Below, piece by piece: positions 42,347-50,850 of a stretch of 64,000 bases of DNA. The translations under genes were made by a program, and so were the position numbers. The DNA is from JAJTGZ01 sp964403525. Its GTDB lineage: Bacteria; Planctomycetota; Phycisphaerae; Phycisphaerales; UBA1924. A model generated the notes under the pieces. The model was not told the DNA's origin. It saw only the letters and a program-made list of their open reading frames with translations, and did no database searches. Positions within the stretch are counted from its first letter, which is position 1. Every line of letters begins with the position of its first letter. The stretch spans positions 16,310 to 80,309 of the forward strand of contig CAYOGE010000013.1 of assembly GCA_964403525.1 (NCBI GenBank), given 5' to 3'.

Positions 42347-44395
42347 TCACACGCACCCGGCGAAGAAGCCGTCGATGAAGACGATGAAGTCGTTGTTGTT
42401 GAGCAGGTTGTCGCCCCCCGCGATGCCACCCTGGCGGCCGACATCGGCGATCACCTGATTGCCGTCAAAGAACGCGTTGATAAACGCGACGAAGTCGTTG
42501 TTGTCAAGCCGGCCGTCGGGCGCGAGGATGCCACCCTGCGAGCCCACATCGGCCACGCACACCGCCGGCACCTTCAGCCCGTTGACCGCAAGCGTGTCAC
42601 CCTGGTACCCCGTCGCACCCGCGGGCGGGCGACCGAGCTTCAGCCACGCTGCGCCGGTCGCCGGCGGGACGTTGGATGTGAACGACTGCGTGTACATCGA
42701 CCCCCAGTAGACGTAGTTGGGCTGCACGCTCACCGAGCCGATGCCGCCGATCGTCATCGCCTGCGGGAACGAAGGGTTGAACCCGAACGTCCGCACGCCC
42801 CCAGCCTTGTTGCTGATCCACGGCGAGTTGTCGATCCGCTCGTCGGAGTTGTAGAGCGGCGCCTTGAAGAGGAGGCTCGATTCGTTCGCTCCCGCGGGGA
42901 GCCGGATGTTGAGCCCCGCCGCCGCGCGGTGGCTGTTGACGTTGTAGATGCCGTAGAGGTACGTCCACGTGCCGTTGCCGTTGTCGCTCACGCGGCTGTA
43001 GACCTGGAACTGCCCGTAGCAGTCCTTCATGATCGCCGACGGGTTGCCGTTGACATCCAGCGCCGGCTGCGTCAGCTCGTGGAAGTCGACGATCGAGACC
43101 TGCACGCCGTTCACCCCGCCGGCCCCCCCCGGCGTCGCCGCGTTGACGCGGTTGGCCCACGCCTGCAGCGCGGTCGTCGACTGCTCGGTGGTGCTGCCGT
43201 TGAAGATCAGCGTTGACGCGTACGTATTCGCCGTGGGGATGTTGACGATCCGCCGCGCCGAGACGTTGTTGCGCCCGTTGTTCCACGACGCATCGTCCGA
43301 GCAGACGTAGTGCACATCCACCCAGTACTCCGCCCCAGGCACCGCCCACTCGGCCGCGGGCACCTGCAGGCGGCGGCTGGCCACATCGCTCGGCTGCGGC
43401 CCCACGATCGTCGGCCAGTCCCACGTGTACGAGCCGGTGATGGGGTTCACGTCCCACCGCGGCCCAACGTTGCTGCGCCCGCCGTTCTGCGTTGAGGTGT
43501 AGGCGTCGGCGCAGTTGGTCCCCAGCGTGCTGCCGTTGCCAAAGGGCGTGACGCACGGGCCGTAGCGCGTCGCGTTCTCCGAGCCGAAGCCGTGCTTGAG
43601 CCACGAGAGCCCGATGTTGTCAAAGCGCCCGTTCAAGTCGCGGTAGATGTTCTGTGCGATCACCGGGTGCCGCGCAGTGTTGGGGTACCACGCCAGCGTC
43701 TGGTTGCCGCGGTTCCACGCATCACCGCCGACGCCAAACGCCCGCACCAGTTGCCCGTTGACGGTGTCGGTGCCGAAGTTGGTCACGCCCCAGCAGTCGC
43801 CCACCACGATGTCCGCGCCTTCGGTGGTCGGCGGCGGCAGCGGATCGGCGGGCGGCTGGCCCGCCCCCGTCGTGAGCGTGAACCCGCCGCCGTAGTACAG
43901 CTGCGGGTCACACGCCAGGCGGATGAGGAACGACTCCCCCGCCGCGGCCGTCCACTGCACCAGCCCCGCGCCGCCGCACGCGCCGCCCGCGGGCACCGTC
44001 ACGCACGCCAGCTGCGCCCCGATGGTGGGGGGGCTGGCCGTGTCTGAGCGAAAGACCTGCATCGTGTACGGCCAGTCGAGGTAGCAGAGCCGGGCCCAGA
44101 CGTTCCCGCTCGCCTGCGCGGTGGCGATGAACCACACATCCTCCAGGTTCTCCCCGCCGCACGTTGACGAGATCGCCCCGCCGTTGGTGGCAAAGTGCAT
44201 CATCCACATGTGGCTTGTGCCGTCAAAGCTGAGCCGCTGCGCGTTGGAGCGCGCGTTGTTGGCGGGCGCCTGCGCCAGCGCGGTGGAGGCCGCGGGCCAC
44301 AGCAGGGCGGCCAAGGCGACTATCCCCAGGCAACGGACGAGCGTTGCGAGCGTTGAGGATCGGCCGCGCTCGAGGCTGGATAGGTGGATAGGCAT
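42347..44395 (-). CDS. Secreted protein with C-terminal paired dockerin-like repeats
   Basis: About 682 residues. Signal peptide (VRCLGIVALAALLWPAASTA, cleavage near ALAQA), a large beta-rich region with several Cys pairs (STCGGENLEDVWF, then CDPQLYYGG), and a C-terminal tandem: ADVGSQGGILAPDGRLDNND and ADVGRQGGIAGGDNLLNNND, each followed by FxxFIxxFF, ending in GC. Asp/Asn-rich calcium-loop duplications of this kind are typical of secreted Phycisphaerales proteins, which I recall being called GC-type dockerins. They probably serve surface sorting. The start is uncertain: ATG at 44395 or TTG at 44410. Confidence 0.85.
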   Translation of the reverse strand: MPIHLSSLERGRSSTLATLVRCLGIVALAALLWPAASTALAQAPANNARSNAQRLSFDGTSHMWMMHFATNGGAISSTCGGENLEDVWFIATAQASGNVWARLCYLDWPYTMQVFRSDTASPPTIGAQLACVTVPAGGACGGAGLVQWTAAAGESFLIRLACDPQLYYGGGFTLTTGAGQPPADPLPPPTTEGADIVVGDCWGVTNFGTDTVNGQLVRAFGVGGDAWNRGNQTLAWYPNTARHPVIAQNIYRDLNGRFDNIGLSWLKHGFGSENATRYGPCVTPFGNGSTLGTNCADAYTSTQNGGRSNVGPRWDVNPITGSYTWDWPTIVGPQPSDVASRRLQVPAAEWAVPGAEYWVDVHYVCSDDASWNNGRNNVSARRIVNIPTANTYASTLIFNGSTTEQSTTALQAWANRVNAATPGGAGGVNGVQVSIVDFHELTQPALDVNGNPSAIMKDCYGQFQVYSRVSDNGNGTWTYLYGIYNVNSHRAAAGLNIRLPAGANESSLLFKAPLYNSDERIDNSPWISNKAGGVRTFGFNPSFPQAMTIGGIGSVSVQPNYVYWGSMYTQSFTSNVPPATGAAWLKLGRPPAGATGYQGDTLAVNGLKVPAVCVADVGSQGGILAPDGRLDNNDFVAFINAFFDGNQVIADVGRQGGIAGGDNLLNNNDFIVFIDGFFAGCV

Positions 44396-44539
44396 CCTTT
44401 GAGTGTACAAGAAGATTCACCCCCCGCACAGGGGCCGCCGCATGAGAAAAAGGCCATAAGCCGAGGCAAATAGCCACCCGATCCTCACGGCGCACTGCAG
44501 TACTGAGCACCCCCCCCGCGACCAGCGACGACTTACCAA

Positions 44540-44612
44540 TGGAGCGGAAGGGACTCGAACCCTCAACTTCCAGCTTGCAAAGCTGGCACTCTACCAATTG
44601 AGTTACCGCCCC
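44540..44612 (-). tRNA. tRNA-Ala (TGC anticodon)
   Basis: Cloverleaf on the leftward strand: acceptor GGGGCGG/CCGCTCC with a G3-U70 wobble pair, the alanine identity element; anticodon stem CCAGC/GCTGG around TTTGCAA (anticodon TGC); T loop TTCGAGT; discriminator A. CCA is not encoded. Confidence 0.96.
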
Positions 44613-44710
44613 GTTCGCCGCGTGCACCTGCCCGCGGCGGAGGGGTCGATCGTAGCCGCCCACGCCGGCGATTCTCTCCTGCCTATTCCCGCCCTCCGCG
44701 GGTGCCAGCC

Positions 44711-45283
44711 TCAATACCGCGACACGATCGCCGTAAGGCTTGGCCGGTCGCGGTCCTCGCGCGGCTCCGCCTGCGTGCCGATGTGGATAAACCCCGCCAC
44801 CTTCTCGTGCGACGCCAGCCCAAGCTCCGCCAGCACCGCCGCGTCGTAGGCGTACCACTCGGTGAGCCACACCGCGCTGAGCCCGTGCCCCTTCGCCGCC
44901 AGCAGCAGGTTCATGCAGACGGCCCCGCACGAGAGCACCTGCTCCCACTCGGCAATCTTTGGGTGCGGCTTCGGCCCGCTCACCACCGCTACCACCACCG
45001 GCGCTGATTGCAACTGCGATGTCCATTTGGCCAGGCCGGCGTCGAACGCGCTCTGTTCCATGCCCTTGTTCCGCTCGCCCCACACCGCGCCGACGAACGC
45101 CCCCAGCTGCCGCCGCGCGTCACCTTCGATCACGATGAACCGCCACGGCGCCAGCTTGCCGTGGTCGGGCACGCGCGCCGCGATGGTGAGCATCGTGGTG
45201 AGTTGCTGCGCCGTCGGCCCCGGCTCGCGCAGCGAGGTGAGAGCGGGCGAACGGCGCGTCAGCAGCGTCTGCAGCAGGTCCAT
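44711..45283 (-). CDS. Nitroreductase family protein (YdjA-like)
   Basis: 190 residues. MDLLQTLLTRRS at the start, RVPDHGKLAPWRFIVIEGDA, and WLTEWYAYD with the SPPxE-like C-terminal region replaced by HIGTQAEPREDRDRP, all close to the small FMN nitroreductase YdjA. The ATG at 45283 matches the family start; a GTG at 45310 that overlaps the upstream stop is an alternative. Reduces nitro or quinone-like substrates using NAD(P)H. Confidence 0.88.
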   Translation of the reverse strand: MDLLQTLLTRRSPALTSLREPGPTAQQLTTMLTIAARVPDHGKLAPWRFIVIEGDARRQLGAFVGAVWGERNKGMEQSAFDAGLAKWTSQLQSAPVVVAVVSGPKPHPKIAEWEQVLSCGAVCMNLLLAAKGHGLSAVWLTEWYAYDAAVLAELGLASHEKVAGFIHIGTQAEPREDRDRPSLTAIVSRY

Positions 45284-45306
45284 GCGCCCACCGTAGCCGT
45301 CCCCGC

Positions 45307-46809
45307 TCACGGGTCGAGCCGGAAGTTCCGCATCATGTCCATGTCCTCGTGCTCGAGGTTATGGCAGTGATAGATGAACTTTCCCGGATAGTCGCCGTGA
45401 CGCACCAGGATGCGCACGGTCTCGTACGGCATGATCAAAAACGTGTCTTTCCACCCGTTCATAACGATCCCATCCTTTACCGTGTTCCACGAGGTCAGCC
45501 CGGCGGGCGCGATCGTCCGGTCGAGCATCTGGAACTGCCGGCCGTGGAAGTGGATCGGGTGGGGGATGATCGTCGTGCCGGTGAGGTTGGTCACCTTGAT
45601 CACCTCAACGGTGCCGCACCGGGCCACCTCGTTGGCCGCCACCAGCGCAGGATCAAACGGCCCGCCGTTGAGCGTGAAGTGCGCGTGCCCACCGCTGTTG
45701 ACAAAGTTGATCGGGTAGACCTTGGGGCTGTCCTTGTTCACCGCGCTCCCAAGCCGCAGCCGCTCGACGCTCGCGAGCGAAGCCGGCAGCGTCCGCGTCT
45801 CCGCCTCGGCGCGATCGATCGAGAAGCGCATGATCGTCTGCGCAGACCCCTGCGCGCCGCTGCTGGTAAACGCCAGGCTCGACAGCGTGACCTGCGACCC
45901 GACCGCCTTGTTGCGGAAGTCCGCCCACAGCTCGATGCGCTTCCCCGGCGCGAGCATGATGTACGGATAGGTTCGTGGCTTGTCGAGCAGCCCGCCGTCG
46001 GTGCCGATGGCCACCATCGGCGTGCCGTCGCTGAACGCCAGCTTGTAGATCCGCGAGACCGCGCCGTTGAGCAGACGCAGGCGATACACCCGCGTCGCCG
46101 CCGAGTGCACGTAGTTCGCCCGGCCGTTGACCAGTTGCGTGTTCCCCAGGAACCCGGCCACCATGCCGGGGTTGTACACCCGCTGGTTCGACGTGTCGAG
46201 CGTGGCATCCTGGATGCACAGCGGCAGGTCGTACGCGCCGGTGGGCAGCCGCAGCTTCAACTCCTCCTTGTCGTGAACGATGAAGAACCCCGCCAGCCCG
46301 GCGTAAACCTGCGGCGCAGTCAGCATGTTGGTGTGCGGGTGATACCAGTAGGTGCCGGCGCGGTTCCTGATCGGGAACCGGTACTGAAAGCTGCCGCCGC
46401 TGGGGATCGTCTCCGTCGGGTAGCCGTCCATGTCGGCCGGTACATCCAGCCCGTGCCAGTGCGTGATGCTCTCCTGCCCGATCTGGTTGATCAGACGGAT
46501 CGACACATCCTGGCCCGCCCAGGTGTGGATCGTCGGCCCGAGATACGAGTTCGCAACCGGCACCAGCGCGTCGGCCGGGCCGGAGACGACCGTCCCTGAG
46601 TACGAGAGCCCGTTGGTCGCCGGGCCAGTCGGCATGATCTGCTGAGCGCGAGCCGACTGCGTGAGGTCGATCTTCAGCGGCTCCGGCTTGATGAACGGCT
46701 GGCCAAACGCGACCGCGGCGAGCGCCGAGACCGCCACCGCAGCCGCAGCCCACTCGCCAGGTCTGCCCCTGCCGCCCCAACCTGCCCCCGTTCCCGTACG
46801 TGCCTGCAT
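45307..46809 (-). CDS. Secreted multicopper oxidase
   Basis: 500 residues. N-terminal signal-like hydrophobic segment (AAAAVAVSALAAVAFG), three cupredoxin domains and all four copper motifs: HWHG, HPHTN, HPIHFHG and HCHNLEHEDMDM. The last includes the T1 Cys and axial Met. Spacing fits laccase/CueO-like oxidases. GGAGG lies 6 nt before the ATG at 46809. Probably oxidises metal ions or phenolics in the periplasm. Its stop overlaps a possible GTG start of the nitroreductase. Confidence 0.92.
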   Translation of the reverse strand: MQARTGTGAGWGGRGRPGEWAAAAVAVSALAAVAFGQPFIKPEPLKIDLTQSARAQQIMPTGPATNGLSYSGTVVSGPADALVPVANSYLGPTIHTWAGQDVSIRLINQIGQESITHWHGLDVPADMDGYPTETIPSGGSFQYRFPIRNRAGTYWYHPHTNMLTAPQVYAGLAGFFIVHDKEELKLRLPTGAYDLPLCIQDATLDTSNQRVYNPGMVAGFLGNTQLVNGRANYVHSAATRVYRLRLLNGAVSRIYKLAFSDGTPMVAIGTDGGLLDKPRTYPYIMLAPGKRIELWADFRNKAVGSQVTLSSLAFTSSGAQGSAQTIMRFSIDRAEAETRTLPASLASVERLRLGSAVNKDSPKVYPINFVNSGGHAHFTLNGGPFDPALVAANEVARCGTVEVIKVTNLTGTTIIPHPIHFHGRQFQMLDRTIAPAGLTSWNTVKDGIVMNGWKDTFLIMPYETVRILVRHGDYPGKFIYHCHNLEHEDMDMMRNFRLDP

Positions 46810-46984
46810 GCTGACCTCCAGTCCAAGTCGTTGATCGCGAGCAACAAAAACCGATCACTCACCCTAAGTATGCGCGGCAGCCACCGCGGTTCAAGGGAAT
46901 CCGCCAATCGGCCCGAATTGCTGGGAGAAAGCCGCCCCCCGATCCGTTGCCCCGTGCTCTTGGTTCTCGGTTATTCTCCCCTCC

Positions 46985-48220
46985 GTGCCGCCCGCCACCC
47001 CTTCAGCCAGCATCTCTCCTTCCACCCTCGACCTGCTCGCCCTCACGCTCGTGCCGGGGCTTGGACCTGTGCTCATCGGGCGCGCGGCAGCCCACCTCGG
47101 CTCCGCCTCCGCCGTGCTCGCCGCATCCCCGGCGCAGCTGCAGACTGTTCCGGGGATCGGGCCGGAAAAAGCCAAGGCCTTCTTCGAGTCGCGCAGCGCT
47201 GCCCGTGACGCCGCGCGCCGCGCTGTCGACCGCGCCGCGCAGGTCGGCGCCCACGTCATCGGCCTGCACGATGACCACTACCCGCCCCTGCTCCGCACGA
47301 TCAACGATCCGCCCCCCATCCTGTTTGTCCGCGGCTCGTTCGACCACGCCGCCGCCGACCGCTACCCCCTCGCCCTCGTCGGCAGCCGCGATTGCACGCA
47401 GTACGGCCGCGAGCAGACCGCACGCTTCTCCGGTGCGCTCGCGTCCGCGGGCATCACCATCGTCTCCGGCGGCGCCCGCGGCATCGACACCGCCGCCCAC
47501 ACCGCCGCCATCCGCTCCGGCGGACGCACGTTCGTCGTGCTCGGTTGCGGCATCGCAAAGGCCTACCCCCCCGAGAACCAGCCTCTCTTTGAGCAGATCG
47601 TCGCCGAGGGGCGCGGCGTGATCATCAGCGAATTGCCGATCGACACCCCGCCCACCGCCGAGAACTTCCCCTCGCGCAACCGCATCATCAGCGGCCTGTC
47701 GCTGGGTGTGCTGCTGATCGAGGCGGCCGGCGGCAGCGGTTCGCTCATCACCGCGCGCCTCGCCGCCGAGGACCACGGCCGCGAGGTCTTCGCGCTGCCC
47801 GGGCGCGTCGACTCAAACGCCAGCGAAGGCACCAACGACCTCATCAAGACCGGCGGTGCCCACCTGGTCACCGCGCCCGCCGATATCCTCGCCCTGCTCG
47901 AGCAACCTGCGCGGCACTCCCTCAACGGCACCCACGCAGCGCGCTACGGCAACGCGCACCCTGACAGCGACCATCCGCTCTTCGCGCCGAGTGCTTCCAC
48001 AACTGCTTCGAGCACGCCCGCCCCAAGGGTCGCCATCGCGACGCTCACCGACACGCAGCAACGCATCCACGCCGCTCTGGAGAGCCCGCTCTCTGCGGAT
48101 GATCTGCTGAAGATCACGGGTCTCGAGCCCGCTCAACTTCGCGCTGACCTCACGATTCTGGAACTGCGCCGCGCAATCACCCGTTCAGGTAGTCGGTTCG
48201 AACGAGCGGGCAGGCGATAG
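46985..48220 (+). CDS. dprA: DNA-processing protein DprA
   Basis: Loads RecA on incoming single-stranded DNA in natural transformation. 411 residues from a GTG. N-terminal helix-hairpin-helix (QTVPGIGPEKAKAFF), Rossmann core with VGSRDCTQYG, IVSGGARGIDTAAH, VLGCGIAKAYPPEN, SELPIDTPPTAENFPSRNRI and EAAGGSGSLITARLA, and a C-terminal winged helix (SADDLLKITGLEPAQLRADL). No clear ribosome binding site is visible. Divergent from the multicopper oxidase. Confidence 0.95.
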   Translation: MPPATPSASISPSTLDLLALTLVPGLGPVLIGRAAAHLGSASAVLAASPAQLQTVPGIGPEKAKAFFESRSAARDAARRAVDRAAQVGAHVIGLHDDHYPPLLRTINDPPPILFVRGSFDHAAADRYPLALVGSRDCTQYGREQTARFSGALASAGITIVSGGARGIDTAAHTAAIRSGGRTFVVLGCGIAKAYPPENQPLFEQIVAEGRGVIISELPIDTPPTAENFPSRNRIISGLSLGVLLIEAAGGSGSLITARLAAEDHGREVFALPGRVDSNASEGTNDLIKTGGAHLVTAPADILALLEQPARHSLNGTHAARYGNAHPDSDHPLFAPSASTTASSTPAPRVAIATLTDTQQRIHAALESPLSADDLLKITGLEPAQLRADLTILELRRAITRSGSRFERAGRR

Positions 48221-48677
48221 GCCGCCCGTGCAGCCATAACTCAAGTATTTGCAGATACTTACGTGCCACCCGAGCGGGTCAAAACGATATCACCTGCTCA
48301 GGCGGGTCCGACTGCACAACAACCGACAACCGAAAAAAATCCAAAGATGGCCTTGCAGGTAGGTCGATAGTCGGGTATCCTTTCCCGAACAAACGACTCG
48401 GTGAATCTACGGCTCACTACAACGACTAACCGATTCTTCCCTCTGGCCGCGGAGACGGCCGTGCCCGGTTTGGCTGACAGACACCAACAGGTTTGATCGA
48501 AACCTGGAGGCCTGTCAGGACCAGAACAACGCTGGTCAGCCCAACCGGCAGCGGACAGACGCGGGGCTCCGAAGAGCTTCGACGCTGCAGGGCACTCGCG
48601 GGTGGAACCCATCGTCGCCAGCGCGCTGCCGGTCCCGCCCCACGCGGACAAACCGGCCGCCCGCAACGAGGTGCTCG
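48221..48677. other. Long gene-free leader region before the lexA locus
   Basis: 457 bp with no supported gene. Just after dprA it contains the palindrome AAGTATTTGCAGATACTT (48243-48260, 6-bp arms, 6-bp centre). Around 48505-48540 sequences such as GGCCTGTCAGGACCAGAAC and CTGGTCAGCC can pair as a hairpin. A promoter and structured 5' leader for the downstream genes are likely but no consensus boxes are convincing. Confidence 0.45.
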
Positions 48678-49520
48678 ATGAACCGCAAAGCCGTTCCACA
48701 ACCTGATCCGCGGAAGGGGGCGATCGACATCTCGGCAGCACAGAAGACCGCGAAGCCAAAGGCGGCCGCGGGCGGACGGTGGTCAGCGCTTCTGCGCCTC
48801 GGGCCCGGCGGATCGTTCAGTACGGGGTATGTGCCTTGTGACGACGGAACGCTCGTCCCCGACCCGATCGAGGCGGGCGAGCGCAGCCTGTCAGCGGCAG
48901 GTCCACTGCCGGGTCGAGTGGTCGCGGCGGCTGGAGAGCCGGCGCGCGATGTGGTGGAAGCAGCGGGGCGAGAGGGGGCAGTCCGAGCGGGGGAGACGGG
49001 CGGCGACAGCGCCGCGTTTGACAGCGGCCTCGGCCTGCTTCAGCAGCGGGCACTGAAGGTCTTGAGCATCCACGGTCGCCTAGCGGAAATGACCCGCCAG
49101 ATGGCCGCAACGAGTGAAACGGCCTCGGCCTTGGCGGCCGCGGCTGGACGGCTGGTGCAGTCGCACAGCCGGTCGGGCCCACCCGAGGTGGCGCGGCACG
49201 CGCCGGGCCGAGGGGTTGACCCGCGAAGCACGAACACCGCACCGGCAGCGCCCCACGTAATCGAGGCGCCGGCCGGGGCAAACGCCCTGGAGATTCCCCA
49301 TGAACCTGACTCCCAAGCAACTTCGGATTCTCTCTTTGATCCGCGACTGGCGGGTGCGTCACGGCTATTCGCCGACGATGCAGGAGCTCGCCGACGAGAT
49401 CGGCGTCAGCAAGGTCACCGTGTTCGAGCACGTGGAGGCGCTGATCAAGAAGGGGGCGCTGGTCCGCGAGGCGAACAAGGCACGCTCTTTGTCGATCGCC
49501 CCGGGCATCTCGGTGCCTGA
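48678..49520 (+). CDS. Hypothetical protein overlapping lexA
   Basis: 280 residues as read; GAGGTG lies 6 nt before the ATG. Codon use looks coding (G/C at third positions, sensible helix LLQQRALKVLSIHGRLAEMT) for the first 205 residues. The frame then continues 221 bp into lexA in a different frame and becomes Arg/Gly-rich (GARRRDRRQQGHRVRARGGA). Either the protein truly overlaps lexA or a base error hides an earlier stop. No family recognised. Confidence 0.5.
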   Translation: MNRKAVPQPDPRKGAIDISAAQKTAKPKAAAGGRWSALLRLGPGGSFSTGYVPCDDGTLVPDPIEAGERSLSAAGPLPGRVVAAAGEPARDVVEAAGREGAVRAGETGGDSAAFDSGLGLLQQRALKVLSIHGRLAEMTRQMAATSETASALAAAAGRLVQSHSRSGPPEVARHAPGRGVDPRSTNTAPAAPHVIEAPAGANALEIPHEPDSQATSDSLFDPRLAGASRLFADDAGARRRDRRQQGHRVRARGGADQEGGAGPRGEQGTLFVDRPGHLGA

Positions 49521-49914
49521 CGAGAGCCGCCCCCTGCGCATCCCGCTGGTGGGCAAGATCGCCGCCGGTTACCCGATCGAGAAGGTGGCCGACGAAGAGG
49601 AGCTTGACCTGGGCGCAGTCCTGGGCCCGCGCCCGGGCAAGGGGAGCAGCATGTTTGCCCTCAAGGTTGAAGGCGAGAGCATGAAGGATGAGGGCATCCT
49701 CGACGGCGACTACGTGCTGATCGAGCGCTCAGACACCGCCCACAACGGTGACCGCGTCGTGGCCCTGCTGCCCGACGGCCAGACCACCCTCAAGACGTTC
49801 TTCAAAGAGAGCGACCACGTCCGCCTGCAACCAGCGAACCCGTCGTTCTCACCCATCATCGTCCGCGAGTGCAAGATCCAGGGCATCGTCCGCGGCGTCG
49901 TCCGGCGGTATTGA
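49300..49914 (+). CDS. lexA: LexA repressor / self-cleaving protease
   Basis: 204 residues. N-terminal winged helix (TPKQLRILSLIRDWRVRHGY, recognition helix around VSKVTVFEHVEAL). Cleavage site Ala89-Gly90 in GKIAAGYPI, nucleophile Ser127 in EGESMKDEG, general base Lys165 in TTLKTFF. Represses the SOS regulon until RecA filaments stimulate cleavage. A reading frame that starts 622 bp upstream overlaps it, so lexA may be translated from a longer messenger. Followed by a strong terminator. Confidence 0.97.
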   Translation: MNLTPKQLRILSLIRDWRVRHGYSPTMQELADEIGVSKVTVFEHVEALIKKGALVREANKARSLSIAPGISVPDESRPLRIPLVGKIAAGYPIEKVADEEELDLGAVLGPRPGKGSSMFALKVEGESMKDEGILDGDYVLIERSDTAHNGDRVVALLPDGQTTLKTFFKESDHVRLQPANPSFSPIIVRECKIQGIVRGVVRRY

Positions 49915-49979
49915 GCGCCCACTCCGCGCTGGCACGAGCCCAGCGCAGAGACGCATTGAGTGCCAACATCACCACCGAT

Positions 49980-50006
49980 GGCCCGCGCAACTTGCGCGGG
50001 CCTTTT
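49980..50006 (+). terminator. Rho-independent terminator of lexA
   Basis: A 10-bp stem (GGCCCGCGCA / TGCGCGGGCC, 3-nt loop) followed by TTTTCT, 66 bp after the lexA stop. Confidence 0.88.
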
Positions 50007-50020
50007 CTATTCGCCACGAG

Positions 50021-50040
50021 CCCCGGGCAGAAGCCCGGGG
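50021..50040. repeat. Palindromic hairpin CCCCGGGC-AGAA-GCCCGGGG
   Basis: A perfect 8-bp stem with a 4-nt loop and no T run, between lexA and the GNAT gene. Palindromes of this composition are common intergenic elements in planctomycetes. It resembles the GAACCCC/GGGGTTC hairpin at 51912-51928. Confidence 0.5.
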
Positions 50041-50157
50041 ACAGCAAACCCGTTGCGCCACCTCGCGGCGGCGTTGCCGGTGTGTTTGCCGTCATTCCGT
50101 ACCTCTCCTGTGCTTCCGCACAGGGCTCGTGGGTGAGGCCGCCGAATAGGATCACGC

Positions 50158-50715
50158 ATGAACGATCGAAGCGTCAGCACGTTGCCGCCACCCGCCGTCG
50201 TGCGCTTGCGCCAGATCGTTGCGAGCGACCTGCCCGCGCTGTTTGAGATCCAGAGCGATCCGATCGGTTCACGCATGGCGGTGGTCATTCCACGCACGCG
50301 CGAAGAGTTCGATGCCCACTGGGGCCGGCTGCTGAGCACGCCGCCGCCGGGCCTGGTGGCCCGCGTGATCGAGGCCGACGGCGAGATGGTCGGCACGGTC
50401 AACTGCTTTCAGCGCCCGGGCCTTCCGCAAGAAGGGGCAACGGTCAACGCCGCGGGGAAGGTTGAAGGCGAGTTCGAATACGTGGGCTACCTGCTCGCCC
50501 GCGCCCACTGGGGCCGCGGCATCATGACGCGCGCCCTGGCCGCGCTGCTGGCGGAGGTGCCGGTGCGCCCGCTCCGCGCCCGCGCAGCCAGCACCAACAC
50601 CGCCTCGATCCGCGTGCTGGAGCGCAACGGCTTTGTCGAAACCGGCCGCTGGCAGTCACCACCGAGCGACCCGCGCTTCCCCGCGTGCGAAGAGGTGCTG
50701 CTGCGGCTGGGGTAG
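50158..50715 (+). CDS. GNAT family N-acetyltransferase (RimJ/RimL-like)
   Basis: 185 residues. VVRLRQIVASDLPALFEIQS at the N-terminus, EYVGYLLARAHWGRGIMTRA (acetyl-CoA loop) and the C-terminal TASIRVLERNGFVETG, all typical of acetyltransferase_3 enzymes that modify ribosomal proteins or amino sugars. Substrate unknown. It stands alone between the lexA terminator and short tandem repeats. Confidence 0.88.
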   Translation: MNDRSVSTLPPPAVVRLRQIVASDLPALFEIQSDPIGSRMAVVIPRTREEFDAHWGRLLSTPPPGLVARVIEADGEMVGTVNCFQRPGLPQEGATVNAAGKVEGEFEYVGYLLARAHWGRGIMTRALAALLAEVPVRPLRARAASTNTASIRVLERNGFVETGRWQSPPSDPRFPACEEVLLRLG

Positions 50716-50725
50716 CGCGGCCAAT

Positions 50726-50746
50726 CGGCAAACGGCAGACGGCAAG
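50726..50746 (+). repeat. Heptamer tandem repeat CGGCAAA/CGGCAGA/CGGCAAG
   Basis: Three adjacent 7-bp units directly after the GNAT stop codon. A second 7-bp array lies at 50804 and a third inside mfd. Confidence 0.7.
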
Positions 50747-50754
50747 CCGCAAAT

Positions 50755-50792
50755 GAAAAGAGCCCCGCGTGCGGTGTGTGCACGGCGGGGCT
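50755..50792 (-). terminator. Rho-independent terminator of the Fn3 gene
   Basis: An 8-bp stem (AGCCCCGC / GCGGGGCT, 16-nt loop) followed leftward by UUUUCAUUU, 59 bp after the stop of the gene at 50851. Confidence 0.72.
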
Positions 50793-50803
50793 CGTGTGGT
50801 TTG

Positions 50804-50845
50804 AACTCGAGACTCGAGACTGGCGACTGGCGACTGGCGACTTCC
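50804..50845. repeat. Heptamer tandem repeat, six GACTNNN units
   Basis: AACTCGA, GACTCGA, then three GACTGGC units and GACTTCC, with exact 7-bp period, ending 5 bp before the stop codon of the leftward Fn3 gene. Confidence 0.85.
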
Positions 50846-50850
50846 CTGCC

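Noticed and set aside
44555..44600. tRNA-Cys (GCA) reading of the tRNA at 44.5 kb
   Set aside because: Only on the leftward strand does the full cloverleaf form. There the loop TTTGCAA gives anticodon TGC, and the G3-U70 pair confirms alanine.
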